In this document: positions 55,123-64,000 of the stretch, piece by piece | Position numbering within the stretch: position 1 is the first letter of the stretch | How the letters are laid out: every line of letters starts with the position of its first letter | NCBI RefSeq assembly: GCF_020509005.1 | Contig: NC_063013.1 | Span: forward strand, 3,906,001-3,970,000 | Reading direction: 5' to 3' | Length of the DNA: 64,000 nucleotides | Source of the DNA: Fulvia fulva | Taxonomy: Eukaryota > Ascomycota > Dothideomycetes > Mycosphaerellales > Mycosphaerellaceae | Program-made: the position numbers and the translations under genes | The notes under the pieces: model-generated | Seen by the model: only the letters and a program-made list of their open reading frames with translations | Databases searched by the model: none | What the model was told of the DNA's origin: nothing

Positions 55123-56262
55123 GATCGGAGGCGTTAGGTACTTCGAAGTGGATTAGAAAATCTTGCCGTGCAGGCGTGACTTTGCTGTGATCTTGTTGTT
55201 GTTGCGTTGTGCTTGACTGTGGCAACTTGTGGTGTGCTGTGATATGGTAGTGGCAAGGTAACAGAGGATAGCAGGAGAAAGGTATATGCATGCGACGAAA
55301 AGTTTCATTCACCTTGAGGACAGTAAAACCTTACTTACCGTACCCCTCCAAACAACTCTACCACTGGCAGGCGTGACAATGCAAGATAATGAGGACATGG
55401 AGTACCACAGCTCTATCGACCAATTGGAGTCGCATCAGATTGGAGACGATGAGGACGATGGCCAGACATGGACGGCGTAAGCCAACATTGCGAGTGTGAG
55501 TCGTTCGCAGGCCGGATAGTGGAGCTGCGTCAATCATCATTACTTCCGAAGGCTGGGAGGCCACAGAGCGGCCAGGGGCCAGCTCAGACGTGTGAAAGAA
55601 TGGCAGTGTCTCGAGAGCTGCCACTGTCTCAGGGTAGTATGTTCAGTGCAACGATGGCATCTACAATGCACCCTGTGCCGGGTCTGCAGTTCGCCCGCAG
55701 ACGTCCTTGTTCAGTGCGTGGAGGAGGGGCATTGCTCTGCGGGCAGGGTTGTCCATGGGCCTTGAGTTGGGGAACCGCAGCCACGACTATGACTATGTTT
55801 GTTTGCAAGCGCCGGTGGACGATGCGATCGAGTCGCCCAGGTGCATTAGGACTCGTTGCGCCAAGTTTGCTATTCATTCTGAGCGCAAAGTACGCAGGTG
55901 CCAAAGGCAGGATGCAACGTCCGCGGCTCCGGGTAATCTTGAGTGACCTAGTGATGGCTAGAGGTCGCCAACAGCATGTCCATATTGGAGCAGGAGGCGC
56001 TGCAGTCGCACTTGACTCTTCTACGTGCCTTCCCGATGCCATGGTAACTCTTGGCTGACCCACAACCCGATCAGCCCTGTGGCCCGAGTAGTTGGAGGGA
56101 GAAAATGTAAACAGCTCTCGCCGACCAATGATGAAGCCCGCAAATGAAAGCATGAAATCTTGGCAACTGAACGGAATGATACAGAGAATACACACCGGGT
56201 ATAGCCCATTGCGCCCTGAACTCCTCTAACGATCTTGATGGTGCTCGACAGCAGGCAGCGCC
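55123..56262. other. Intergenic, 1.1 kb
   Basis: Promoter of the repeat protein on the left and 3' region of the EF-hand gene on the right. A short frame at 55379-55480 (34 codons, acidic end DDEDDG followed by a GTAAGC donor-like site) could be a first exon, but no partner exon was found. Two overlapping opposite-strand frames of about 190 codons (55468-56058 and 55629-56195) show no domain and probably are accidental. Confidence 0.4.
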
Positions 56263-56888
56263 TCAGCCAAAGACACCTGCCCGTCGCATGACAGATTCAA
56301 AATCCTCCATGCTGACCCCACCGAGTGCGCCAGCAGTAGCCTCTCGAATCATATCCTTGAGGATATTATCCGGAACATCCTCGCGAAGCTCCTTCGTGAC
56401 CCTTCGTAGATCATGCAGCGTGATCTGCCGGTCCTCGCCCTTGGTGAAGAGGCCGTATGCCTTCGTGACTTCTTCATTCAAAGCATCCGGATCATCGTCG
56501 CGGGAGTTCAAGGCTATCGCAGCGATCGGTAGGAAGTGCTCGTAGGTGATGACCCCAGCCTCGTCGGGGTCGGCAATGTCCAAGTATTCGTTCAGCGTGT
56601 CTTGATCTTGGGGTGGTGCATTCAAGGCGATCAGACATCTTCTGAGCTCATTTGCGGCAATGACGCCTTCTTTCGACTCGTTGTCCTCATCTGGATGTGC
56701 GAAGATGGCGAAGGCTTCCTGAATCTCTGCTTCTTGGTCGGCGGTAATGTCATTCTCTTTGGCGAGCTTCGACCTTCGTTTCGCGGGTTGTTTAGGTGCA
56801 GCTGCCGCCGCTGGCTGCTTGCGTTTCGGAGGCTAGTGAACTGGTCAGCGCGATTCTAAGCACCTGTACGACGACAGACACCGACCAT
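56263..56888 (-). CDS. Centrin/calmodulin-like EF-hand protein
   Basis: Two-lobed helix-loop-helix protein of about 190 residues. The main exon, 56832-56263, encodes PPKRKQPAAAAAPKQPAKRR, then EF-hand-like pairs: ITADQEAEIQEAFAIF, ANELRRCLIALN, GVITYEHFLPIA, EVTKAYGLFTKGE, LHDLRRVTKELRE and GGVSMEDFESVMRRAGVFG, the centrin-type ending. The loops lack the full set of Asp/Glu ligands, so calcium binding is probably weak or lost. The first exon appears to be only the ATG (56888-56886) followed by a 53-bp intron (donor GTCGGT, branch GCTGACC, acceptor CTAG), giving MPPKRKQ; the weak donor makes this start tentative. Could serve in spindle-pole, repair (Rad33-like) or export complexes, as centrins do; not determinable here. 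Confidence 0.72.
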
Positions 56889-57395
56889 CTGCTACGTTCT
56901 ACCTCATCGTCTGCCACCTAACATCGCAACCTCGCGACTGCCACAAGCAGCGACGTCGATAGTGAATGAAGTGAGCCGCATCCTTGCCGCCAAGGCCTGT
57001 CGGACAGCACAAAGGCGATCTTGCCCGCTTTCAGCTCCCTGGCTCCTCCTGTGTTCCCTCCTTCGCCGTCCTCACTCTCAACTTCGACTCACCACCCACC
57101 ACGCCACACACTCTCTTCACGCGCGACGACATACATCGACACCACCGGCGCATAGTAATAAAGACCACCACAAACAGCTCTCGAAGTGTCGTCCACCTGC
57201 ATCTCTCAGCAGACCACCACCTCCGCTTCGCCGCACGTGTCTAACAGTGACAAAGCACATCGGAGTCCGGATTCGCAACAGAACGCGCTCTCTCGACGTG
57301 TCTGGCTGCTTCATCTCTCTTTGTACTCTCACGGTCACACCTACAAGCCACCGGAACACAACCGACGCGTCTGCGAGCGCGACTCGCCTTAACAT
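56889..57395. promoter_or_regulatory. Divergent promoter, EF-hand protein / acidic protein
   Basis: About 510 bp between outward starts. Strongly C/A-rich on the plus strand from about 57080, typical of a fungal leader. No motif recognised. Confidence 0.5.
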
Positions 57396-59864
57396 ATGGC
57401 CACCATGGCCTTCCCCTCCCTTTCCTTACCTCCACTCGACGACAGCATGGAAGTGTCATCATCGCCTGCGGGCAACCTGCACGACGGCGACATCGACATC
57501 GACTTTGACGACGACTACTACAGCAACACCGGAGGCGTTCAGCTGACCGACGACGAGCACATGCTCGAGGATGGCGACCCTGTACGACCACCGACTGCCA
57601 CTGACGAGATGATGGGCGACGATGAGAATGTGATCGCTGCGCCGGTCAACGAAGAAGTGATGCAGGATAGTGATCAAGCTGGCCCATTCGACCTAGCAGA
57701 TGAGGAGTTGATTGACTATGATGATGACGATGACGTGCAGTATGACGGTCAAGTGCCACTTGCAGATACCATATTCGAGGCCACCGAGCCTTCTGTACAC
57801 GATACTGCGGCCGTTTCCAACGCGACGGGCGAAATACAGTCACAGGTGGTGGAGCCTGCAGATGAAGAGATCATACGTCAGCCCGAGGAAGAAGTGAGAC
57901 TTCAAGAGGCACTGCTCGAAGAGGCAACCGCCTCGGGACTTGAGGGGACAGCACAGGTCGACAGCACCGTACAGCCGGCCACTGAAGTCGCCGCGCAGCC
58001 AGCTGAAGTGCAAGAAGCACCGGCAAACAGCGAGCAGGCTGGCGTAGACGTGCCAGATGTACATGGCGAGAGTAACCAGGAGTTGTACCCGCTTGAGGAC
58101 GAGACGAAGGGACTGGAAGCTGTCGAGAGCGGCACCGCGGACGATGCTGAGCCAGCAGCCACTATTGAAGGAGAAACAGCCAGCACCGAGATGCACTATC
58201 GCAAGCCGCCCCCTCAGCTTCCAGGCACTCTCTACACGAGCACTCGTCAAGTTTCCGAAGGTCCGCCAACCCCGACAGACACTGGCTTACATCCCATGAC
58301 TGTGCGCTACGGTCATCATGCTCTGCCTCTGTTCAAGTCTCGCAATCAGCTTGATGGCCTGCTCAAGAATGACAATCTCGCTAACGTCAGTCTCTCTGAC
58401 TTGATCAAGAGCTGCAGAGAGCGACTACCTGTGACGACGGGTGAGACTGTTTCCGACGATCAGAATCTTATCCTTTGCTTTGATACCATGGGCCTTTTCC
58501 TTGTCGAAGATTCTTCTGCTGCGTCTGAAATCAGTCTTCAAGATGTTCTGGATGTCTATCTGCTTTTGCACCGTAATGACGGCTATGATGACGTTCCGCC
58601 ACTCTCTTTGACACTCACTGTGCAGCACAAATTTACCAGCCATCTTGAGATGTACAAGCAAGCAGCTTCGGAAGGAAAAGGGCTGTCCAGCTTTGCTATC
58701 GCGCAGCTCCCAGACGATGACCATTACGACGAAGAAGCAGAACAAGAGGGAGCCTATGAAGATGCCAATGACACTGAGCAGACACTAGTTGAGGACGTCA
58801 ACGGCAACGAGGAAGATGCCACGGCCGAGCACGATCACGCACAAGACTTCACAGAGAATGCCGCCGAGGGCGAACACGAGCAGTATGATGAGAATAATGA
58901 CTATGCAGAGGAAGGCGACTACTCTGGTCAGCATGAAGGTCAAGAGTACATCGAGGACACCAACTACGAAGAGTATGATGAGCACGCAGAATATCCAGAC
59001 CCCGAGGAAGAATTCGATGGCAGCGCTGAGGACAGCGCTGTTGCTCCAGTGGCGGATCACAGCGATGCTCACACGCACGATGAGAATGTTAACAGCGAAG
59101 CCGTCGCACTGGACTCCGCTGCAAGTTCAGCAAACGTTCAAGCTGCTCACAAGAACGATGTCACTGGTGAGTCCCTTGACGGTGGATTAATCATGTATGA
59201 CGACGACGACAATCTGACATATAATCCATCAGACACCGCTGCGGAGGACAGTCGCCACGAGCTCGCACCACTCACTGAAGAGCACGATTACGCCGAGGAC
59301 CTGAACTTTGATGAAGCCTATGCAGCTGCCCACCATGACGATGGCGGCCAAGATCCAGCCACCGTGGAAGGAACTGCCAATGATGAGCTAGGTCTCGACT
59401 TCGGCGCGGAGGACCCATACAATGCGGACCTCGCATACCCGGAACCCGAAGAGGCCGATGTGCAGCAACACCCCGAAGCTGGAGAGGAGCTTGCTCAACA
59501 CGAGGAGCACAACGAAGGCCACGCTGACCATCTGGAAAACGGCGTTGAAGGCGAGGCTCAGCCTCAAGATGATGACCAATTCCATACTGCGTTTGACTTA
59601 CTTGATGGCGAACACCCAGAAGACGGACCAGGAGACGAGGCGCCCACGGATGCCCAGGACCAGCCGGCCGCTACCGCTGAAGAAGTCGAGGACAACATCA
59701 TCTTCGACGATGACGTAGAAGAAGATGCCTCCAATGACAGGCCCGCAGAAGCCGCTGCGAACAATTCCCCGCTCGGAAAGCGCTCTTTCGAAGAGCATGC
59801 TGATGACGACTTGTTCGACTTCGGCGAGGAAGAGCCCGACCTCAAAAAGGCACGCTCTGGCTAG
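57396..59864 (+). CDS. Large, highly acidic protein of unknown function
   Basis: Single exon, 822 residues, extremely rich in Asp and Glu. A likely folded core sits at about residues 305-435: MTVRYGHHALPLFKSRNQLDG, LKNDNLANVSLSDLIKSCRERL, NLILCFDTMGLFLVEDS and HNR-like DVLDVYLLLHRNDG. Flanking parts are disordered, with repeated acidic short linear motifs such as EELIDYDDDDD and LIMYDDDDNLTYN, and the end is GKRSFEEHADDDLFDFGEEE followed by a basic KKAR. This order suggests a nuclear chromatin or RNA-polymerase-associated factor or a histone-binding acidic protein; that is inference. The start has a second in-frame Met four codons in (ATGGCCACCATGG). Confidence 0.72.
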   Translation: MATMAFPSLSLPPLDDSMEVSSSPAGNLHDGDIDIDFDDDYYSNTGGVQLTDDEHMLEDGDPVRPPTATDEMMGDDENVIAAPVNEEVMQDSDQAGPFDLADEELIDYDDDDDVQYDGQVPLADTIFEATEPSVHDTAAVSNATGEIQSQVVEPADEEIIRQPEEEVRLQEALLEEATASGLEGTAQVDSTVQPATEVAAQPAEVQEAPANSEQAGVDVPDVHGESNQELYPLEDETKGLEAVESGTADDAEPAATIEGETASTEMHYRKPPPQLPGTLYTSTRQVSEGPPTPTDTGLHPMTVRYGHHALPLFKSRNQLDGLLKNDNLANVSLSDLIKSCRERLPVTTGETVSDDQNLILCFDTMGLFLVEDSSAASEISLQDVLDVYLLLHRNDGYDDVPPLSLTLTVQHKFTSHLEMYKQAASEGKGLSSFAIAQLPDDDHYDEEAEQEGAYEDANDTEQTLVEDVNGNEEDATAEHDHAQDFTENAAEGEHEQYDENNDYAEEGDYSGQHEGQEYIEDTNYEEYDEHAEYPDPEEEFDGSAEDSAVAPVADHSDAHTHDENVNSEAVALDSAASSANVQAAHKNDVTGESLDGGLIMYDDDDNLTYNPSDTAAEDSRHELAPLTEEHDYAEDLNFDEAYAAAHHDDGGQDPATVEGTANDELGLDFGAEDPYNADLAYPEPEEADVQQHPEAGEELAQHEEHNEGHADHLENGVEGEAQPQDDDQFHTAFDLLDGEHPEDGPGDEAPTDAQDQPAATAEEVEDNIIFDDDVEEDASNDRPAEAAANNSPLGKRSFEEHADDDLFDFGEEEPDLKKARSG

Positions 59865-60460
59865 TTGCCCGGCCCACAACTGGCGTACTGGCATCTCGTC
59901 CATCCACCAAGGCACCGGTCTGCGCTGCGAGCAGCCCAAGCGCGACCCTCACCCATCATAATCCCCACCAGCAGCACCCATGCAGCACCAACAGACGCAT
60001 ACTAACCTAGTATTCACTAACACTACAGCATCACCATGATCGACGACCTGACCATATCGGCAATCTAGCCAAATACAGAGGAGCCCTTGCGCTGCGATGT
60101 CACAATTGAGGGTGTCTCCTCACGCAAAGGTAAGTGCACCCATACTAACACAGCGCCAGTCGAGGCCAGTCCGCGACACAACGTTGTGAGAATGGAAAGT
60201 GGTGGAAGTAATGGCAAGCACTCGGCGTTGGTTGTTGGTGGTTGCATATTAAAAGTCCTTTCGACGGCGTTCCGCGAAGATACCCCTTTGAAAGACCGAT
60301 GGTGGCGTTGGTGGTCGAGGGTTTCACGCACGCTTGCTTGGGCTCTCGTGAGCCCTTTCCATAGCAGCGCTGCATTGATTCACATTCCTGTATCTTAGCA
60401 CGAAGGAATATTGCATCCTTCGAGTAGTGTATTCGACTGTCTGACTGTATTCAGACTATC
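59865..60460. other. Intergenic, 600 bp
   Basis: 3' UTR of the acidic protein and promoter of the small spliced candidate gene. Nothing else recognised. Confidence 0.45.
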
Positions 60461-61023
60461 ATGTTCCAGCCCCACCGCGGAGCCGTGCAGATGACTTTCG
60501 AGATCTGGCACGTCCTTTCGATGCTCAGCCACCAACTTGCTCAGGAGAAAGGAGCGACGCTCGAAGCTGCCGGACAGCCATTTGATCATTGTGAAGTGTA
60601 CTGCCGGGCCTGCGAGGATGACAAGCGGCCGTTGTTTCACTCTCACGGGAGGGATGATAAGGTCGCCGCGATGAAGGTGCATAGGAAATCGCTGACAAGA
60701 CTTACATCATGTCCTCGTGGACCTCAGGGACGGCGGTCTTCTCGCCACGAGATGGGGAAATCAGATCCTGTAAGTGTGGGAAGATGACCGACTTATTGCC
60801 GGATACCTATCGCGAAGAACTAACTCGCCAGCATTCAGAGAAGAGATTTGTTCGCAAGATCTTCCCTGAGAAGCAGGGGCTTACTCGTCGCTACAGCACC
60901 GCCAATGAGTGCGATCAGGGACAAATGCAATCCCAAATAGAGTCAGAAGCATTCATTATCGCTTTGCGCTTCGTTCTACTTCAAACAGCACACTTTTGCG
61001 TGAGGACGCTGCAGCTTCAATGA
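60461..61023 (+). CDS. Predicted small spliced gene, function unknown
   Basis: Found by splice logic. Exon 1 (60461-60769) encodes 103 residues beginning MFQPHRGAVQMTFEIWHVLS; exon 2 (60832-61023) adds 63 more and a stop. The 62-bp intron is textbook fungal: donor GTAAGTG, branch GAACTAAC, acceptor CCAG, and both flanks are phase 0. A further 51-bp intron (60677-60727, GTGCAT to TCAG, branch GCTGAC) can be removed without breaking the frame and may be alternative. Exon 1 carries closely spaced Cys and His (DHCEVYCRACEDDKRPLFHSH), a possible metal site. No family recognised. Retaining the intron truncates the protein six codons into it (TGA at 60786). Confidence 0.42.
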
Positions 61024-62037
61024 ACCCTTCTCCGGTTCGCGAAAAGCAGGTTGCGCCATGTCTGGTCGGTGACGAAGTATTAACCTAGAGACAGTTGACC
61101 GCAGCTGCCTGACCACAAGCGCTTCGTCTTTCCTCGAGACAGGGAACGTCACTCAAACGTGCTGAAGCACTGCAGCTCCCCATGGCGCATAATCGCGTGG
61201 ACGAGGCTAGGGCGCTTCGCGATCACTTCTGGTCGCTGGTGAGTGGACGAAGGCAGGACCACTGTCTCGACTACTAGTCTCAAGGAGAAAGAGCAACGAC
61301 AGATTTTGCCGGCAGATCTTGTACACCAGTCTATGGGAACCCATCGAGCTGTCTAATCGATCATCTGCTCCGTGCCCTGCCTTCGATACGGAGCGCTTCG
61401 TCTCACTTCGAGCCAAGCGATGTGGCTCGGACATGCTAACGCCCCCCAGGAGTGCGGAGCGCGTGGCGCGATCTTCGAAAGCAGTGCGCATCCCGGTCGT
61501 TGACAGGAGCATCATCTTCCCCAAGTGTCTCGCTGGACCTCAAGTGCCTCGCCTTGTTCGATGTTTGAGGGACATCGCTCGAACATGCCAAAGCGCTCTA
61601 GCTTCGCAAGGCTGTGATGAATTGTTCGAGGGCAGTGCACTTCGCGGCTTTACATACCCGCTTAAGCTTCGTCAACTGAGTATGAACATTGGAATGTGAA
61701 AGTCGGTTGAGTTCCTGGGATCGTCTCCTTTCGTAAAGCTTGGGCGAGGCGCTGAGCGCTTCGTCATAGCCCAAGCTGAGGACAAACGCTTGAACAGGCC
61801 AAAGTGGTTTTGCTTAGCATGGCTATGGTGATATGCTCGAGTGAAGTGCGCCTTGCAGACCTGCTTTATCGGCTGAAAGGTAATGTACGACACAAAAAGA
61901 GGCTTGGGAATAAGCTTCGTCTGGCATCTCGGTGTACAGGCACGAGTGATTATAATACTGACTATGACGGCAGGAATTTGACACAAGTCCGCAAGACGCG
62001 ATGTTGCGGAAGTCGGAAAAAACCAAGTGGGAGTTAA
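61024..62037. other. Intergenic, 1 kb, with a recurring 8-mer
   Basis: No gene supported; a 126-codon plus-strand frame (61319-61699) shows no domain. The 8-mer GCGCTTCG recurs here (see findings). Confidence 0.4.
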
Positions 62038-63329
62038 TTACTGCCATGCTATACTTCCCGATACTGTGTGTGGGTATACCGGGACAGGTAGCGGGGAAGT
62101 TGGGACCGAGCGAGGAGCCACAGTGTCTAGCGAAGATGTTAGCAAAGTAGGCTATGGGCAACGAGCCAAGATCTTTACTTACGGGCTGGCTGACGGGTGA
62201 GCACATGTGTACCCTCCAGGACCGTCTCGACCTTGGTCAACGTGCTGATGCTCGTGGTGGTCTGAGTAACAGTAATAGTGACTGCCGCGCAAGGAGCCGA
62301 AGAGATCGATCTCGTGCTGATAGTCGGGATCGAGACTGGAACATTGACCGGAGTGGCCGAGGAAGTCGAGACTCTGGACAGCGTCTCAAATCTTGTCCTG
62401 CGCAGCGTGAGGGTGGTTGCTGAGAAGATCGTGGACTTCGACTTGCTCGAGGTCGGACCAGCACCGGTTGGAAGTGCACCAGAGGCAGCAGATCCAGTCG
62501 AATGGATCATTGAGACTGTCCCGTTCGCGAAGGTGAATAGAGCGAATCCAGATGCCGAGTGGGTGCTTGTCTGGACGGGAGAACCCGGAGTCATTGTACG
62601 CGGGGGATAGCAAGCGGTCACAGTCTTGGCCGAGGGACAGTGACAGAGGTCAAGTCCCTTCGTTGGCGCTACTGGTAGAACCCCTCCAATGCACTCGATT
62701 GACACTGTCTTCGGAGCCGCGTTAGGATCGCACGGCGGGCAGCTGTACGACAGCGAGGGAGTGCTGGTCGGCACTGACTTCGACAACGAGGGAATCTCTG
62801 TCGACAACTGGCTGGGAAGCGGCACAATCTTGATGCTGCTTGAGGACGAGGTCAAGCTCCGCGCCGATGTGGTTGATACTGGGCCAGAAGTCGAGGTCGA
62901 AGATGACGGAAGCTCGCTGTGCGGCTCTTCTGGGCCTGGTGGTGCCATTGGAATCGACGTAGTAGTCGACGACGAGGTAGTTGTCGGGAGTTTCCCGACG
63001 GGAGGGCTTGCTTGTGGGATTGTGGTGAGTGATCGGGTGAAGCTATCCGCAGATGCAGCGCCCGGGAGGAGAGACGACGATGTCGAGGTGGAAGAAGAGC
63101 CGCCCACGGGATTCGGAGGTCCCTGGTTGATTGTCGCCGTGGCAGTGGTAGTCTCGCAGCCCACTTCGATGACAGTGTTATCTCTGGTCTCCTTGTGCGG
63201 TATGCACTTGCTTGAGGTCGCCGAAGTGACCGAGGTCACGGAGGTGCTGGAAGTGGTGGTCTCAGCACCGGCCGCCATGCCCAAAGACATGATTGCCACT
63301 GCTGTGACGGCAAGACCGCGGAAACGCAT
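62038..63329 (-). CDS. Secreted Ser/Thr-rich cell-wall-type protein
   Basis: Two exons, 63329-62183 and 62126-62038, give 411 residues. The 56-bp intron has donor GTAAGT, branch TTGCTAACA and acceptor CTAG. A signal peptide is clear (MRFRGLAVTAVAIMSLGMAAGAE). The mature protein is a mucin-like Ser/Thr/Pro tract with embedded Cys pairs (CIPHKETRDNTVIEVGC; CPPCDPNAAPKTVSIEC and CHCPSAKTVTAC) and a C-terminal VTITVTQTTTSISTLTKVETV, the kind of Thr-rich beta segment found in fungal surface proteins. No GPI-attachment signal is visible, so it is probably wall-linked or released. If the intron is kept, the protein ends three codons later (RK stop). It is not closely similar to any named effector that I recall. 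Confidence 0.75.
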
Positions 63330-64000
63330 TCTTGCGAGCCTTGCGCGTCAATGTGTTGGATGCTATGCGTATAGCGTGGTGTCTGGTGGATATCGATGTC
63401 GATAGAGATGGATGTGGTCCAAAGGAGTGTGGTTGAGGGGAAGAGGTGGTGTTGTTGGTGGTTGTTGGAGGTGGAGGAGGGGGGATGTTGTCTGGACAAG
63501 CAGAGAGAGAGTAAGGAGAAGGAGGGCAGGCTTAAGAAGGGCTCTCTCGCGTCTCCGGCAGGACAGATTGCAGTTTAGCATGTGTTGCATGCAGCCTGTG
63601 CGAACCAGAGCTGATTGCTCGCGTCAGAACACAGCTTTCATCTGATAATGACATGTGGAAAGCAGACAATGAGGGAAGATTGAAGAGAGCCATGAGATTG
63701 AAGCCTTTGCACGAGCCAATTCCAGGAGGCGAAGACCTGACATGTGGGCCAGCGCGTCGTTGGCCTTCTTCTCAATGTATACCTACCAGGCCAGTGAAGC
63801 GGACTCCATCATATAGCTCTTGGCGCGCCAAGTATTTCGAGAGTCGATACGCGAGGCGTTGACCACTGAGAGTCCCGTTGGGATAGCTACTATGCTACTA
63901 TCCTCCAATGTCCATGGCATTGATATATTGGATCGATATCACGGACCATGCTACAGGTATTAGGGCATTCTGAGTCGATTTAAGGGCATCGAACCTTGTG
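63330..64000. other. Promoter of the secreted protein and right end of window
   Basis: Plus strand 63411-63500 is very G/T-rich with a G run (GGTGGAGGAGGGGGGATG at about 63471-63488), so the coding-strand leader is C/A-rich. No further gene seen to the end. Confidence 0.45.

Noticed and set aside
55468..56195. Opposed frames of 196 and 188 codons
   Set aside because: Overlap each other on opposite strands, with no recognisable domain or composition.
61559..61588. Bulged hairpin around GTTCGATGT
   Set aside because: Stem is short with a 4-base bulge; not distinctive enough to call an RNA element.
61319..61699. 126-codon plus-strand frame
   Set aside because: No family, no splice support; lies in the region of the recurring 8-mer.
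1..64000. tRNA, rRNA, CRISPR or secondary-metabolite cluster
   Set aside because: None recognised by reading; a tRNAscan-SE and Infernal run would be needed to exclude small RNA genes.

Overview
The window reads as nuclear DNA of a filamentous ascomycete (Pezizomycotina). A Dothideomycete of the Mycosphaerella type is my best guess, from protein character only; no marker here proves it. The basis is short introns (mostly 46-75 bp) with GTRAGT-like donors, CTAAC/CTGAC branch sites and YAG acceptors, genes on both strands with private promoters, no operons, and a set of conserved fungal housekeeping genes. Many genes are split by introns, so several proteins below were assembled from exons; exon coordinates are given in each entry.

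Layout, left to right. (1) 183-6731: glutamate synthase GLT1 (minus strand), then 2.8 kb without a convincing gene. (2) 9553-12768: a divergent chromatin/replication pair, H2A.Z chaperone CHZ1 and the Ctf4/Mcl1-type replisome adaptor. (3) 13719-18770: a glycine-rich small protein, a twin-CX9C Emi1-like protein, a ubiquitin-specific protease, and a small spliced membrane protein. (4) 19295-25050: the leucine gene LEU2 with five exons, an SRA-YDG domain protein, and an allantoate-permease-like transporter. (5) 26827-40116: a dense housekeeping block: UTP10 (90S pre-ribosome), NRDE2 (nuclear RNA surveillance), a small membrane protein, ENP1/bystin (40S maturation) and the COMPASS subunit BRE2/ASH2. 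(6) 40160-46364: a secreted arylsulfotransferase-like protein and the RNA polymerase III subunit RPC2. (7) 47138-47634: a short inverted-repeat transposon with an intact target duplication, sitting in the promoter side of (8) a long-intron PUF RNA-binding protein gene (48155-52246). (9) 53578-64000: accessory stretch with a small helix-turn-helix-like ORF, a nuclear-looking protein with a period-5 repeat, a centrin/calmodulin-like protein, a very acidic protein, a predicted small spliced gene and a secreted Ser/Thr-rich protein.

Most genes are independent. The recurring theme is nuclear RNA and chromatin: UTP10 and ENP1 act in small-subunit ribosome assembly, NRDE2 in nuclear RNA decay, RPC2 in tRNA/5S transcription, and CHZ1, Mcl1, BRE2 and the SRA protein on chromatin. 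GLT1 and LEU2 are both amino-acid biosynthesis. No rRNA, tRNA or CRISPR array was recognised by reading. The most notable items are the inverted-repeat element, the 15-bp repeat inside a coding region, the unusually long introns of the PUF gene, the stand-alone SRA protein, and two small spliced genes that open-reading-frame scans miss.
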